Of a DNA stretch of 64,000 bases, positions 11,695-23,028 are shown in pieces. A model generated the notes under the pieces. The model was not told where the DNA came from. It saw only the letters and a program-made list of their open reading frames with translations, and did not search any database. Both the position numbers and the translations under genes were made by a program. Each line of letters starts with the position of its first letter. The stretch's first letter is position 1. This DNA is from Polytrichum commune (Eukaryota; Streptophyta; Polytrichopsida; Polytrichales; Polytrichaceae): positions 23,374,001-23,438,000 of the forward strand of contig OX485809.1 of the NCBI GenBank assembly GCA_950295325.1. The letters are read 5' to 3'.

Positions 11695-14600
11695 GGCACC
11701 AAGAAAGTTGAAGGTATATTGTACAAAAGATCGCAGTGCCATTTACAAGGTCGAAATTATTGTTTAGACTTGGATCTAAGCAATCTTCGACTATTGACAA
11801 TTCATGATCATACCAACAATGCATCAACCAATTTCCAACTATTCAAAGTTCCTCATTCACATAATCAAGAACATTTATATCAAATGAAGGCCATATTTAT
11901 AAATGGTAACTTTCGACAATTGCCAGCGCAACTATGGGAATTGCGTTCTTTGAAAAGTTTTGATATAGAGGGATTGGAAGCGCTCGAAGCGTTGGATGAG
12001 GGACTTGGACAATTGACTTCCTTGACACACTTGAATTTGCGACAATGTTGTCTTCTGACAACATTACCGGAGGGACTTGGAAACCTCACTTCTTTGACGG
12101 AGCTTCATTTGTGGGATTGTTCAAGCTTGACAACGTTACCGGAGGGACTTGGAAACCTCACTTCTTTGACGCAACTTGATTTGCGGAGATGTATAAGCTT
12201 GACAACGTTACCAAAGGGACTTGGAAACCTCACTTCTATGACAAAGCTTGATTTGAAAGAATGTTCAAGCTTGACAACGTTACCGCAAGGACTTGGAAAC
12301 ATGAGTTCCTTGAGGAAACTTTGTGTGTCATATTGTTCGAACTTGACATCGTTACCGGAGGGACTTGGAAACCTCACTTCTATGAGAGAGCTTAATATGA
12401 TAAGATGTTTAAGCTTGATAACGTTACCGGAGGGACTTGGAAACCTCAATTCTTTGTGGAAGCTTGATCTGATGGAATGTTCAAGCTTGACAATGTTACC
12501 GGAGGGACTTGGAAACCTCACTTCTTTGAGGAAACTAAATGTGGGGAGATGTTCAAGCTTGACAACGTTACCGGAGGGACTTGGAAACCTCACTTCTATG
12601 ACAAAGCTTGACTTGGAAGAATGTTCAAGCTTCACAACGTTACCGGAGGTACTTGGAAAGCTTTGTTCGTTGAGGAAACTTAATTTGGGGGGATGGTCAA
12701 GCTTGACAACGTTACAAGAGGGACTTGGAAACCTTACTTCTTTGATGGAGCTTTATTTGTGGGGATGTTCAAGCTTGACAACGTTACCGGAGGCACTTGG
12801 AAACCTCATTTCTATGAAAAAGATTTATTTGACAGGATGTTCAAGATTGACAATATTACCGCAGGGACTTGGAAACCTTACTTCTTTGACGGAGCTTGGT
12901 TTGAGAGAATGTTCAAGCTTGACAACGTTACCAGAGGGACTTGGAAACCTCACTTCTTTGACGTTGCTTGATTTGTGGGGATGTTCAAGCTTGACAACAT
13001 TACCGGAGGGACTTGGAAACCTCACTTCTATGACGCAGTTTGGTGTGACAAAATGTTCAAGCTTGAAAGTGTTACCAGAGGGACTTGGAAACCTGACTTC
13101 TTTGACAGAGCTTTATTTGTGGGGATGTTCAAGCTTGACAACGTTACCGGAGGCACTTGGAAACCTCATTTCTATGACAAAGATTTATTTGACAGGATGT
13201 TCAAGCTTGACAACTTTACCGGAGGGATTTGGAAACCTCACTTCTTTGAGGGAGCTTGGTTTAAGAGGATGTTTAAGCTTGACAACATTATTCGAGGGAC
13301 TTGGAAACCTCACTTCTTTGACATTGCTTGATTTATGGGAATGTCAACATTTGACAACATTACCAAAGGGACTTGGAAACCTCAATTATTTGTGGAAGCT
13401 TGATTTGACAGGATGTTCAAGCTTGACAACATTACCGGAGGGACTTGGAAACCTCATCTATATGACAAAGATTTATTTGAGAGGATGTTCAAGCGTGACA
13501 ACATTACCGGATGGACTTGGAAACCTCACTTCTTTGACGGAGCTTGATTTGACTGAATGTTCAAGGTTGAAAACATTACCACATGGACTTGGAAACATGT
13601 GTTCCTTGAGGAAGCTTGATTTGACAAGATGTTCAAGCTTGAGAATGTTACCGGAGGGACTTGGAAACCTCAATTCTATGTGGAAGCTTAATTTGACGGG
13701 ATGTTCAAGCTTGACAATGTTACCGGAGGGACTTGGAACCCTCATTTCTTTGACGGAGCTTGATTTGTTCAAATGTTCAAGCTTGACAACTTTACCGGAG
13801 GGACTTGGAAACCTCACTTCTTTGGCAAAGCTTGATTTGTCGCATTGTTCAAGCTTGACAACGTTACCGGAGGGACTTGGAAACCTCGTTCATTTGTTAG
13901 AGCTTAATTTAATGTTATGTTCAACTTTGACAGTATTACCAGAGAGTCTTGGAAACCTCAATTCTTTGATTAAGCTTGATTTGTGGGGATGTTCAAGCTT
14001 GACAACGTTACCGAAAGGACTTGGAAACCTCACTTCTTTGACGGAGCTTGATTTGTGGGGATGTTCAAGCTTGACAACGTTACCTGAGGGACTTGGAAAT
14101 CTTATTTCTTTGACACATCTTACATTGGGGGGAGGAGCAAGCTTGACAACGTTACCGAAGAGACTTAGAATACTCAGTTCTATCACGAATGTTAATTCTA
14201 GGGAATGTTTAAACTTGACAACGTTACCAAAGGGACTTGGAATCCTCACTTCATTGACAAACCTTGTGTTGACGGGATGCTCAAATTTGACAACGTTACT
14301 AGAGGGATCTCCAATCCTCACTTCTTTGACGGAGCTTGATATCTGGAGATGTTCAAGGTTGACAACGTTACCAGAGGGAGTTGGAAACCTCACTTCTTTG
14401 ACGGAGCTTCATTTGTTTGGATGTTCAAGTCTAACAACGTTACCGGAAGGACTTGGAAACCTCATTTTTTTGACGAAGCTTAATTTGTGGGGATGTTCAA
14501 GCTTGACAACGTTACCGGAGGGATTTGGAAACCTCACTTCTATAACGAAGCTTAATTTGTGGGGATGTTCAAGCTTAAAAACGTTACCAAAGGGACTTGG

Positions 14601-15054
14601 AAACTTGACTTCTTTGACGGAGCTTGATTTGTGGGGATGTTCAAGCTTGACAACGTCACCGGAGGGAGTTGGGAACCTCACTTCTTTGACGGAGCTTAAT
14701 TTGTCGGAATGTTCAAGCTTGATAATGTTACCGCAGGGACTTGGAAACCTCACTTCTTTGAGAGAGCTTGATTTGTGGGGATGTTCAAGCTTGACAACAT
14801 TACCAGAGGGACTTGGAAACCTCACTTCCTTGACAAAGCTTAATTTGACTGGATGTTTGAGCTTGACTACGTTACCGGAGGGACTTGGAAACCTCACTTC
14901 CTTGACAAAGCTTAATTTGACTGGATGTTCGAGCTTAACTATGTTACCGGAGGGACTTGGAAACCTCACTTCTTTGAGGGAGCTTCATTTGTTTGGATGT
15001 TCAAGCTTGACAACATTACCGGAAGGACTTGGAAACCTCATTTCCTTCACGTAG
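11695..15054 (+). CDS. Exon 3: GTKKVEG linker and about 40 leucine-rich repeats
   Basis: The acceptor TTGCAAAGCAG|GGCACC starts with GTKKVEGILY, the usual NLR linker after NB-ARC. After about 80 residues a long LRR solenoid begins, built of 24-residue (72-bp) units of the form LTTLPEGLGNLTSLTELDLW. About 40 units are uninterrupted and many differ by only a few bases, so the array expanded recently by unequal exchange or slippage. Because the repeat has no stops in several frames, long open frames on the complementary strand are artefacts. The frame ends at TAG 15052-15054, where neighbouring units have GAG (ACG-GAG versus ACG-TAG). Confidence 0.85.
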   Translation, partial: GTKKVEGILYKRSQCHLQGRNYCLDLDLSNLRLLTIHDHTNNASTNFQLFKVPHSHNQEHLYQMKAIFINGNFRQLPAQLWELRSLKSFDIEGLEALEALDEGLGQLTSLTHLNLRQCCLLTTLPEGLGNLTSLTELHLWDCSSLTTLPEGLGNLTSLTQLDLRRCISLTTLPKGLGNLTSMTKLDLKECSSLTTLPQGLGNMSSLRKLCVSYCSNLTSLPEGLGNLTSMRELNMIRCLSLITLPEGLGNLNSLWKLDLMECSSLTMLPEGLGNLTSLRKLNVGRCSSLTTLPEGLGNLTSMTKLDLEECSSFTTLPEVLGKLCSLRKLNLGGWSSLTTLQEGLGNLTSLMELYLWGCSSLTTLPEALGNLISMKKIYLTGCSRLTILPQGLGNLTSLTELGLRECSSLTTLPEGLGNLTSLTLLDLWGCSSLTTLPEGLGNLTSMTQFGVTKCSSLKVLPEGLGNLTSLTELYLWGCSSLTTLPEALGNLISMTKIYLTGCSSLTTLPEGFGNLTSLRELGLRGCLSLTTLFEGLGNLTSLTLLDLWECQHLTTLPKGLGNLNYLWKLDLTGCSSLTTLPEGLGNLIYMTKIYLRGCSSVTTLPDGLGNLTSLTELDLTECSRLKTLPHGLGNMCSLRKLDLTRCSSLRMLPEGLGNLNSMWKLNLTGCSSLTMLPEGLGTLISLTELDLFKCSSLTTLPEGLGNLTSLAKLDLSHCSSLTTLPEGLGNLVHLLELNLMLCSTLTVLPESLGNLNSLIKLDLWGCSSLTTLPKGLGNLTSLTELDLWGCSSLTTLPEGLGNLISLTHLTLGGGASLTTLPKRLRILSSITNVNSRECLNLTTLPKGLGILTSLTNLVLTGCSNLTTLLEGSPILTSLTELDIWRCSRLTTLPEGVGNLTSLTELHLFGCSSLTTLPEGLGNLIFLTKLNLWGCSSLTTLPEGFGNLTSITKLNLWGCSSLKTLPKGLGNLTSLTELDLWGCSSLTTSPEGVGNLTSLTELNLSECSSLIMLPQGLGNLTSLRELDLWGCSSLTTLPEGLGNLTSLTKLNLTGCLSLTTLPEGLGNLTSLTKLNLTGCSSLTMLPEGLGNLTSLRELHLFGCSSLTTLPEGLGNLISFT

Positions 15055-16365
15055 CTTGATTTGTGAGGATGTTTAAGCTTGACAGCATTATGCGAGGAAC
15101 TTGGAACCCCAGTTCATGACAAAGATTTATTTGTCGGGATGTTCAAGCTTGACAACATTACTGGAGGGATTTGAAAACCTTACTTCTTTGACGCAACTAG
15201 ATTTTAGTGGATTTTCAAGGTTGACAACATCACACCAACAACTTGGAAACCTCTATTCCTTGAGGGAGCTTGATTTGAGGGGAGGTTCAAGCCTGACAAA
15301 GTATTTTTTGACAAAGCTTGATTTGTGGGCATGTTCAAGCTTCACAACATTGGCACATGGATTTGGAAACCTCACTTCTTTCACAAAGCTTGATTTGAGA
15401 GGATGTTCAAGCACGCCCACATTACCGGAAGGACTTGGAAACCTCATTTCCTTCAAGTAGCTCGATTTATGGGGATGTTCAACCCTAACAACATTACCAA
15501 AGGGACTTGCAAACCTCATTTCGTGGACAGAGGTTGGTTTGAGGGAATGTTCAAGCTTGATAACGTTACTGGAGGGACTTGGAAACTTCATTTTTATGAC
15601 GCAGCTTGGTTTGACGGAATGTTTAAGCCTGACAATGTTATCAGAGGGACTTGAAAACCTCACTTAATTGGACAAGATATTCAAGCTTGATAACATTACC
15701 GGAGGGACTAGGAAACCTCATTTCTATGACGAAGATTTATTTGATGTGATGGTCAAGCTTGACAATATTACTGGAGGGACTTGGAAACCTCACTTCTATG
15801 ACGAAGCTTAATTTGTGGGGATGTTCGAGCTTGACAACGTTATTGCAGGGACTTGGAAACCTCACTTCTTTGATAAAACTTGATTTGTGGGGATGTTCAA
15901 GCTCGACAACATTACTGAAAGAATTGGAAACCTCACTTCCTTCACGTAGCTTGATTTGACGGAATCTTCAAGCTTGACAACATTACCAGTGGGACTTGGA
16001 AACCTCATTTATTTGAGGAAGGTTGGTTTGATGGAATGTGCAAGCTCAATAACGTTATCAAAGAGATTTGGAAACCTCACTTCTTTGATGCAACTTGGTT
16101 TAACTAAATGTTCAAGCTTGACAACATTACCAGACGGACTTGGAAACCTCATTTTTTTTATAGAGCTTCATTTGCACTCTTGTTCAAGTTTGACAACGTT
16201 ACCGGACGGACTTGGAAACCTCACTTTTTTTACAGAGTTTCATTTGCACTATTGTTCAAGCTTGACAACGTAACTGGACAGACTTGGAAATCTCACTTCT
16301 TTGACGGAGCTTCATTTGCACTATCGTTCAAGCATGACAACATTACCAGAGGTACTTGAAAACCT
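15055..16365 (+). pseudogene. Degenerate continuation of the LRR array
   Basis: The 72-bp LRR unit continues beyond the stop for about 18 more copies, now with frameshifts and stops (open pieces at 15101-15460, 15759-15959 and 15956-16273). Motifs such as CSSLTTLPDGLGNL remain readable. This is the former C-terminal part of the receptor. Decay is clearly heavier here than in the upstream array. Confidence 0.8.
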
Positions 16366-17133
16366 TAGTTCACGGGTAGGTCATTCTATAGGTTTTTTGT
16401 GCACCACGTGTGACTAAGGGGTATGTATTTAGGGGTTATTTACCTCCAAGGCACGACTTAAAAGCTCCATGTAATTACTTATATTGCCCAGGTCATTGCA
16501 ATTATTTGTAGATTAGTTTCCTTTTATTTATTTATTTATTTTAATATTTAAAACGTGTATGCAATGCAAAAGTGGTGGGAAAAAGCATGGCAACAAAAAA
16601 AACATTTCCATCGGATCGCAGGTTACATATCTAAAGCACATTGAAATGGTTCAAAAACATCTTTTGGCAAGTTCTTTTAAGTTGAATTTGTGTAGTTGTC
16701 TGAAGATAGGTAAACAATGAGGTGTAAACTAATTAGTGTTCAAAGCCACTTAACAATGCATGTAATCGATGACCTTGAATCTTGGATTCACTCATGAAGC
16801 TAGAATAGGAAGAGACTTCCTACACATGCCTCGGGGAGGTTACTGGCAGAAATCATAAAAACAACGTGCGATAAAAAATAAGGCCTAATATATTCATTGT
16901 AGATAAATTTTGCAACTTGCCAAAAAGAAAACTTTGAACCGAGGGTATCCATCTCTAGGGTGAACATTCACTACCCCACTGATAACCACCGAGGGATTCA
17001 ATGTGCTATACGTAGGAGACTTAAAAAAGTAGAGTCTTGTGAGCATATCTTTTTTGCAATGGAACGAATCTCTTTGAATTGAAGAACTTGTAATGAAACT
17101 TCTTGAACCATCGGTGTGCTGAGTTTTTGCAAG
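16366..17133. other. Non-coding stretch
   Basis: AT-rich, with no gene or repeat that I can support. It probably contains the 3' flank of the receptor gene and that of the convergent minus-strand coiled-coil gene. Confidence 0.4.
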
Positions 17134-17792
17134 TTAGACTTTTTGCAATTTTGCAACCTTTTTGGCTAGTTTCCTTCGAAGGAGTTCCACCTCCTCTTCC
17201 AGCTCGTCCACATCCACCTCCTGCAAGTTTTGGTGCTGGACAGGCTTCCCAGTTGTAGCATCACTGAAGCGGCTTCCCACCATCACCGGAGGTGAGTGCT
17301 CCACATCGCTGCAACTCTCTCTCCTTGGTTGCAAAAAAATCTGCACCATGCCCAAATTTCTCCACTCGTGTCACGAAGAAAGAAACTTGAGAAACTCAAA
17401 CCCAAACCCAAACCCCTGGTGCTACCATCTCAAACCCAAGTACTCTCCAGCCAGTTCCCTCCAATTCACTCAAACTAGCACAACATACATTTTCAAACAA
17501 CAACAGAAAATAAACCTTCCAAGAACAATATATAATCACAATATATAACCACTTTCATGCAAAAATCGCTAAAGTGCCTTCCTTTCAAAAGAGGTCGAGG
17601 AATTATGGAAAAGAATCGGAGGATGGTGGATGGAATACATAATATCAGCACACTTACACTTGGTGAACTAGAACGGATTTGGGACTGAAGAAGCTCAAGG
17701 CGGTTTTGAAAATCATGCAGCTGACTCGTACTCGGCTTAAGATCCGCTTGTATTGACTTCACTTGCATCTCGAATTGTAGCATACATGTCAT
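17134..17792 (-). CDS. Small coiled-coil protein, two or more exons
   Basis: On the minus strand, an exon ending SSSPS|GTAAGT (17792-17658) can be joined in phase to an exon opened by GGTGCAG|ATTTTT (17340-17134). Together they encode at least 113 residues ending in TAA. The first part (QLHDFQNRLELLQSQI) and the last part (VDELEEEVELLRRKLAKKVA) are strongly heptad-patterned coiled coils, with a proline/serine-rich linker between. I do not recognise the family; coiled-coil kinetochore or mediator-type subunits have this look, but that is a guess. Further upstream exons may lie towards 18400, where a short coiled-coil-like segment (VAVQAEIQQLHDK) follows an acceptor. This may be one of the few host genes of the window. 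Confidence 0.45.
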
Positions 17793-18921
17793 GGATCCAT
17801 CTCAAAAAATATGCACATATGTAGGACAAGTCTACGAAATCCACTGGATAGTGTATTTGAAGGAGCTTAATACCCATAACATGCCATACTTGCCAGGAGA
17901 ATGAAAGCACAAACACGAAAGAAAATCCACACTATTGTGCTCTACAGCCAACACCACTATTGATATGCCTTTGTGTCAAGTGCTTGAAGCTAATCAACGA
18001 CCTATCTTTGCAAACGAAAGTCACGTGTCATGCTCAAACATGAAGATTTATGGGGATACCTGGGCATTTGCATTTACTTCTGCCCTTTGCAAATCACCCT
18101 GTCAATTGTACCTCTGAAATGGTTAGATTTTCTTGTCCTTATTCTCTAGTTTGCACCTTCAATTGAATGATTTGTTACCACGTTTTGTAAAGGAGAATGT
18201 GAAAATATATATATACACATACTCGGATGAAGTTATGCTCAAGCCGGAACAAGTTTTTATCAGATGGTTACAGAGAAGGTTTAAGTCACCACACTCGCAA
18301 GAATGGACATACTCTAGGTCATTGAAAGTATAGGAACAAAGACCTAATATTTGTCATGGAGTTGCTGGATTTCAGCTTGCACAGCTACACTTGTTTCTGC
18401 TTTCAGCTGCAACCACAAAATCAAATCGATCTAATCATTGACCACTGGTAGCCCAAGGAGAACAGTTACAAGAGATGACTGTAATGTGATAATCCGAAGG
18501 AACTGGCAGCCAAGACAGGTAGATTTGGTTCACCTACATGCATGTTGCACTCAGCTCCACAATCTAAAACAATACATAAAAATGCGATTGTCAACTTCTG
18601 GATTACATCTTCAGAAAAATGCAGACATGGCTGAGGAGGTGAGCTTCACAAAAACACCAAAACTCAATGTACCAATGAGAGTTCTGGAGAAATCTCGACC
18701 AATCATTACTTACAACAATAGAAAGCAAACGCTACTAATTCATTCAGGAATAAATTGAAGGAAGTTGAAATAGGTCTAGTTGCAAACCCTTGCGACAGTA
18801 GCTTCTTCAGCTTTGGACACCACAGCCAAGATTTTCTGCTAGTCACATGTTGAGCTTTTGGGTGCCTCCTGGAGATGTGAAACTCCTCACACCCCATTGC
18901 TTCATTGAAGAAATGAACTAA

Positions 18922-19442
18922 GGGCTGCTTTACACCTAGAGGCCGGGCCAATTCCCCTTGAGGCCGATTGCATGAAATTTCAGCCCCTTTTAAGTTGGAG
19001 GCCGGCCTCAACTACACATTATAATAAGATTTTAATGGGGGCCAATTTTTTCCATACGTAAAGGCCTTAGGGCCAAGAAGCTAGGCCGATTCAATAAATC
19101 TAGCATAATCCAACGGATCTAGCATAATCTAGCATAGAACCATTCATATTTTCACATAATCCAATGGATATAGTTCGCTGAAAAGATCATATTTTATTTA
19201 AAAAAAGGTTTAAAACAAATTGAAATGTGACATTGGCCCTCCAATGTGGGTGCACCCAATTCAACAAGCTCGGGCCGTGTCATACCATGCATTTTTTGAT
19301 TAAAAAATTCATACCAGCAAATTGGCCTGACCTCTAGGTGTAAAGGGGTTGGGGCCGATTTCAGCCTTTTGATCAATCACATGTGAGGATTTCAAGCCTC
19401 ATACACAACAAATTGGCCCGGCCTCTAGGTGTAAAGCGGCCC
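18922..19442. mobile_element. Tourist-like MITE (PIF/Harbinger type)
   Basis: This 521-bp element has 33-bp terminal inverted repeats (GGGCTGCTTTACACCTAGAG at the left, one mismatch to the complement of the right end). It is flanked by TAA at 18919-18921 and 19443-19445, the 3-bp target of PIF/Harbinger elements. An extra internal copy of the terminal sequence lies near 19315-19360. It has no coding capacity. Confidence 0.75.
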
Positions 19443-19445
19443 TAA

Positions 19446-20129
19446 GAAACCACCAATAGTACAACCTTCTATTGTTTGTTGGCATCCTTATGTTCCTTCC
19501 TAATCCATGAGAGAACTAAAACATCTAGCCAGAAGAGTCAATTTACACATCAACAGATTGGAAGAATGAAAGCTATGAGTTCTTATGATGAACAAAGAAA
19601 TGTGAAATGACATGCTGCAACCTAAACTCTTGCTAAGGAAACAAAATGCTAGCCTGAAAAATAAACCCCCCCAGCTCCAACTTTTCCAAAAGAACGCTAC
19701 CAAGAGAAGCCACCGAAAGAAGCCACGGGAGAGGAGCCACCAAGAGAGGTCGGGAAGAGAGTTAGGGTTAAGGGTTACAATTTCATCTATTTTTGGGCAA
19801 ACGATGAGTCATTTTTCATGCATCCTTCGTGAGACATGCGTACAAAATTGATCCTACTAAACATACATCCTAGGATGTTTATTTTCAACCCTTATATTAT
19901 GTTTACAAAAAAGGAATGGCCTACATTTTAAACCTATCTACCTTACTTATGATGGGATTGTCTACTTTTAATGCACCCTTCATAGTTTGGAATTCTTTTA
20001 TGAATTTTATGTGAAACGAATTTAATCCTCCCTATATTATGCCACACGTTATTTTTAAAAGCACTAAGTGAACTACCCGGGATTGTGTTGGACAAAGTAT
20101 GTTTTGGAAATATATTTTTATTGCTCCAT
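19446..20129. other. Unassigned stretch
   Basis: No gene recognised. A short GAGAGGAGCCACC-type repeat (19700-19760) is present. The rest is AT-rich and may be the upstream part of the Harbinger relic that becomes readable from about 20130. Confidence 0.35.
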
Positions 20130-20311
20130 AGGTCTTGGCTTATTCAAAAGAAAATCATTAATGTTCCTTGAGGTGAAAGATTGGTATTGATTATAGCACA
20201 CTTCAAGAATTTGACTGCGGGGCCATTAATGGCACCCACATCATATTAGCTGAAAACCCTTTTATGAACTTAATTCATGATGATCATTGAACCCGAATGA
20301 TCATGATTCAA
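20130..20311 (+). pseudogene. PIF/Harbinger transposase relic, 5' part
   Basis: The plus strand encodes FDCGAINGTHI, the first catalytic block of Harbinger DDE nucleases (normally CGAIDGTHI; the catalytic aspartate is changed to asparagine here). There is a stop shortly after. The frame runs exactly up to the target site of the inserted retrotransposon and continues on its other side at 24556, so these two pieces were once contiguous. Confidence 0.65.
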
Positions 20312-20469
20312 AAGAAAAGAAAAGAAAAAATAATGCCAGTATTATATACCGGCATGAATGCGAGCCCGTTAACCCTGTATTGATCACGGTGTCCCGTGAT
20401 GTAATATAGGGCGTTATGCCTCCTTTGGGAGGTGGGCTCTTGTTTCCATATTATATTAGTTAGTTTTAG

Positions 20470-22656
20470 TTAGGGTGGGGGGACCGGGGTTTGTTTGTTA
20501 TCAAGTTTTCTTTTGTTTAGAACTAGGTATGTGAGGTATTTAATGGCGTTTTCGTGTATTTTCTTCATGAGGGATTTAATGTTGTGCTTTGGGATTTTAA
20601 GTTTGGTTAGTTTTTCTATGGAATGTTCGTGTATAGCTCCTCTTACTCCAGCTGTGATGGTAATTAGGGGGTTGACTTTCCAGCCGATGTTTTGTATGTT
20701 GTTGATTAGTGGATCGTATTTGGTGTGTTTGTGGGTGAGGGCTCCGTCCGGGAATCTGTCATGGCAGTATGTGAACTCAATAAATTGGATTGTGTGGTTG
20801 GGAGAGGGTAGGATGGGGGTGGGTGATTGGTTTTGGGCTCCTATAATGCATAGTATGTCGGGTTTTAGCTGGGCTGGGCATTGGCATTTCGTTTGTGAGC
20901 ATGTGCATGCTAAGAGCCAGTCTGGTACTGTGTGATCTTGCGGTTGATTGTTGTGGTTACCCGCATTGACCAGTGTAAAAAACCTTGTGTTGTTGTTGGC
21001 TTGTAGTGTTTGGGTGATCAGGTGGACTGCCTTGTTGTGTCTTGCAATTCTTAAACCTTTTAAGTACGGGTGTTTGCATGTGGATAGTAGGTGGGGCCAT
21101 GTGTCTCTGTCATTTCTTTGGCATAATGTGCAATTAGGGTTCTGGAATTGGAGGGGCCAGAATATATGTTTTCTATGGTTGCCCATATATTGTGCATATC
21201 TAAATTTTAGAGTTTGGGTAATTTGTGTGTCGGGGACCTGTTTGCTTTTCCAAAAGTGATTGGAAAGTTTTTGGTTGATTTGTTTATTTGATATCCATTT
21301 GTCGACGTAAGGGTATTTTTGGATGGCTAATGCGCATTCACGGTTTTCGTGCTCTTTAGTTATAAATGTGCGAAGGTTTCGGATTGCTCCGTCGTGTGTG
21401 CCAGTTGGGCAACTTGCTAACCAATATGGAGTTGTGCGGGCTATGTGTATCCGTGGTGTGGTGTCGGGTTTGTCTTTAAGTGTTCCCATATTTGCTAGTG
21501 TATCTGCCATTTCATTGCCACTAATGCCTGTGTGCGCTCGTACCTTATGTATGTGGACCATGTGTGGGGTCCAATATATTTGGTTGATAATGTCTGCGAT
21601 AAGAAGTTTGTCCGGGTGGTGGTGTTGGGATGTTGGGTGTTGTATATGGTTATTAATTAAGTATATGCTATTGAGGCTGTCTGTAAATATATGGGTGTCT
21701 CTTTGGGTGATTTGTATGGTTTTGATGGCTATGAGAATTGCATTTAGTTCGGCTCTTAAGATGTTTTGGTATCCGGGTAATCTTTCGGATATTTGGGTGT
21801 TGTTGTTGGGGCTATATACTCCCGAGCCTGCGGTATTGCCCACTATTTGTCCCTCGGAGTTTTTGGATGGTGGGATGAATGATCCATCTGTGCATATGCA
21901 TGCTTGCGGGTCGTATTTAAGGGGGTGGATGTGGTGATATGTGAGGGGTAGGGGTGTGGTGGTGGTGTTGGGGGAGGGGGGGATTATTACGTGGGGGGTG
22001 TTTTGCCATTTGTTGGAGAATTTAACGTTATAGTGTGCATGGGTGGGTTGTATGTGGTGTGTTTCTATATGTGTGGTGGTTAATCTTTTTAGTATGTTTT
22101 GTAGTTCTTGTGCGGACTTTGGGTTTGGTGTTATTGTTGTTTGGTTATGTATGCAGATGATGGACGTAAGTGATGGTTCAATGTATTGATAATATTTGGG
22201 CCATTCTGGTGTGGGGTTATATTGGATGCTATGTGGTGGGATGGTTACTATTGTGTGTATGTCTGGGTGGTTGTTGAGTGGTATTTTTTGTGGTGTCCAA
22301 TCGGTGTGATTGATTATTAGTATGGTAATGGTATTTGTGTCTTCTTTGGCTGCCATTCTAGCCCAATGTATGGCCTCGACGGTTGTGTTATGGTCAGTGG
22401 GGAATGCTAGGCCTATGCCATTCCATTTAGAGGAGTGGGCATGTCCTAGTGAGCCAAATATTATGTCTCGGGTGTGTGGTGAGTTGTATTGTGTGAGTTG
22501 GGTAGGACATGTGAGCGGGGATGAGTAGTAGGAGTGTGTAATGTTAAATGTTTCTATGAGGAGTTTAGTTATATCCGGGTGTAGTGTATGGTGTTGGTTT
22601 TGGGGTTGGATGGTTTTTGGCTTTTTCTTAGGTAGTATGGATATGTATCTTTGCAT
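20470..22656 (-). CDS. RNase H and probable restriction-like endonuclease part of the retrotransposon
   Basis: An open frame of 728 codons, long for a relic. RNase H motifs are ACICTDGSFIPP (first Asp), RAELNAILIAI (Glu), HIFTDSLNSIY (Asp) and VRAHTGISGNEMAD (His/Asp). A zinc-knuckle-like CTLCQRNDRDTWPHLLSTC follows. The C-terminal region has KPDILCIIG, then FIEFTYCHDRFPD, then HKHTKYDPLI with a following helix. This is the PD...E/D...K/Y order of restriction-like endonucleases in non-LTR elements such as R2, CRE and Dualen. That last assignment rests on motif spacing only. Uninterrupted coding over 2.2 kb suggests a fairly recent insertion. Confidence 0.75.
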   Translation of the reverse strand: MQRYISILPKKKPKTIQPQNQHHTLHPDITKLLIETFNITHSYYSSPLTCPTQLTQYNSPHTRDIIFGSLGHAHSSKWNGIGLAFPTDHNTTVEAIHWARMAAKEDTNTITILIINHTDWTPQKIPLNNHPDIHTIVTIPPHSIQYNPTPEWPKYYQYIEPSLTSIICIHNQTTITPNPKSAQELQNILKRLTTTHIETHHIQPTHAHYNVKFSNKWQNTPHVIIPPSPNTTTTPLPLTYHHIHPLKYDPQACICTDGSFIPPSKNSEGQIVGNTAGSGVYSPNNNTQISERLPGYQNILRAELNAILIAIKTIQITQRDTHIFTDSLNSIYLINNHIQHPTSQHHHPDKLLIADIINQIYWTPHMVHIHKVRAHTGISGNEMADTLANMGTLKDKPDTTPRIHIARTTPYWLASCPTGTHDGAIRNLRTFITKEHENRECALAIQKYPYVDKWISNKQINQKLSNHFWKSKQVPDTQITQTLKFRYAQYMGNHRKHIFWPLQFQNPNCTLCQRNDRDTWPHLLSTCKHPYLKGLRIARHNKAVHLITQTLQANNNTRFFTLVNAGNHNNQPQDHTVPDWLLACTCSQTKCQCPAQLKPDILCIIGAQNQSPTPILPSPNHTIQFIEFTYCHDRFPDGALTHKHTKYDPLINNIQNIGWKVNPLITITAGVRGAIHEHSIEKLTKLKIPKHNIKSLMKKIHENAIKYLTYLVLNKRKLDNKQTPVPPP

Positions 22657-23028
22657 AAGCCATATTATCTCAGTCTCAAAGTCTTGTGGGGGCGGTTGTA
22701 GAAAGTTGGTTATGTGTGGTTGGTTGTTATGGTTAAATTGGTTCCATAGCCAATGTAATCGTTCCGTGGTGATTGTGGCTATGCATTTACCATTTTGGTC
22801 ATATATGTTGGATTCAAGGTTGTGTATTTGTATGGTGGCATGGGTTTATTACTAAGAATGTCTTTGTCCGGGTTGCATTCTTGTATGTTGGTGTGTAGGT
22901 TGGTGATATTGAGGGGGGGGCGTATGTATTTTTTGTCTTTTGTTTGTGTGTGAGTGGTGTGGGTGGCGTATTTTTGAATGGCTAGTTGTTCCGTTGTTTT
23001 GTTATGGAATTGTGTGATGCGTAGTAAG

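Larger units (their letters stand above)
8563..15054 (+). pseudogene. Kinase-NB-ARC-LRR immune receptor gene, interrupted
   Basis: A three-exon model (8563-10197, 10355-11428, 11695-15054; both introns GT-AG and phase 0) gives protein kinase, NB-ARC and LRR domains in that order. This is the PNL class of intracellular receptors reported from mosses. Such proteins sense pathogen effectors in the cytoplasm and switch state by nucleotide exchange in NB-ARC. The joined frame is open except for one TGA at 11381-11383, just after the MHD motif and 45 bp before the exon 2 donor. Reading resumes cleanly into the conserved GTKKVEG motif at the start of exon 3. The LRR then ends at a TAG (15052-15054) although LRR-like sequence continues for 1.3 kb. 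I infer a recently broken allele, or a gene expressed as separate kinase-NBS and LRR parts. RNA evidence would decide. Confidence 0.8.

Noticed and set aside
12105..14969. Long open frames on the minus strand opposite the LRR exon, with repeated MRFPSPSGNVVKLEHP-type units
   Set aside because: They are the complement of the 72-bp LRR repeat, which happens to lack stops. Real NLR motifs are on the plus strand.
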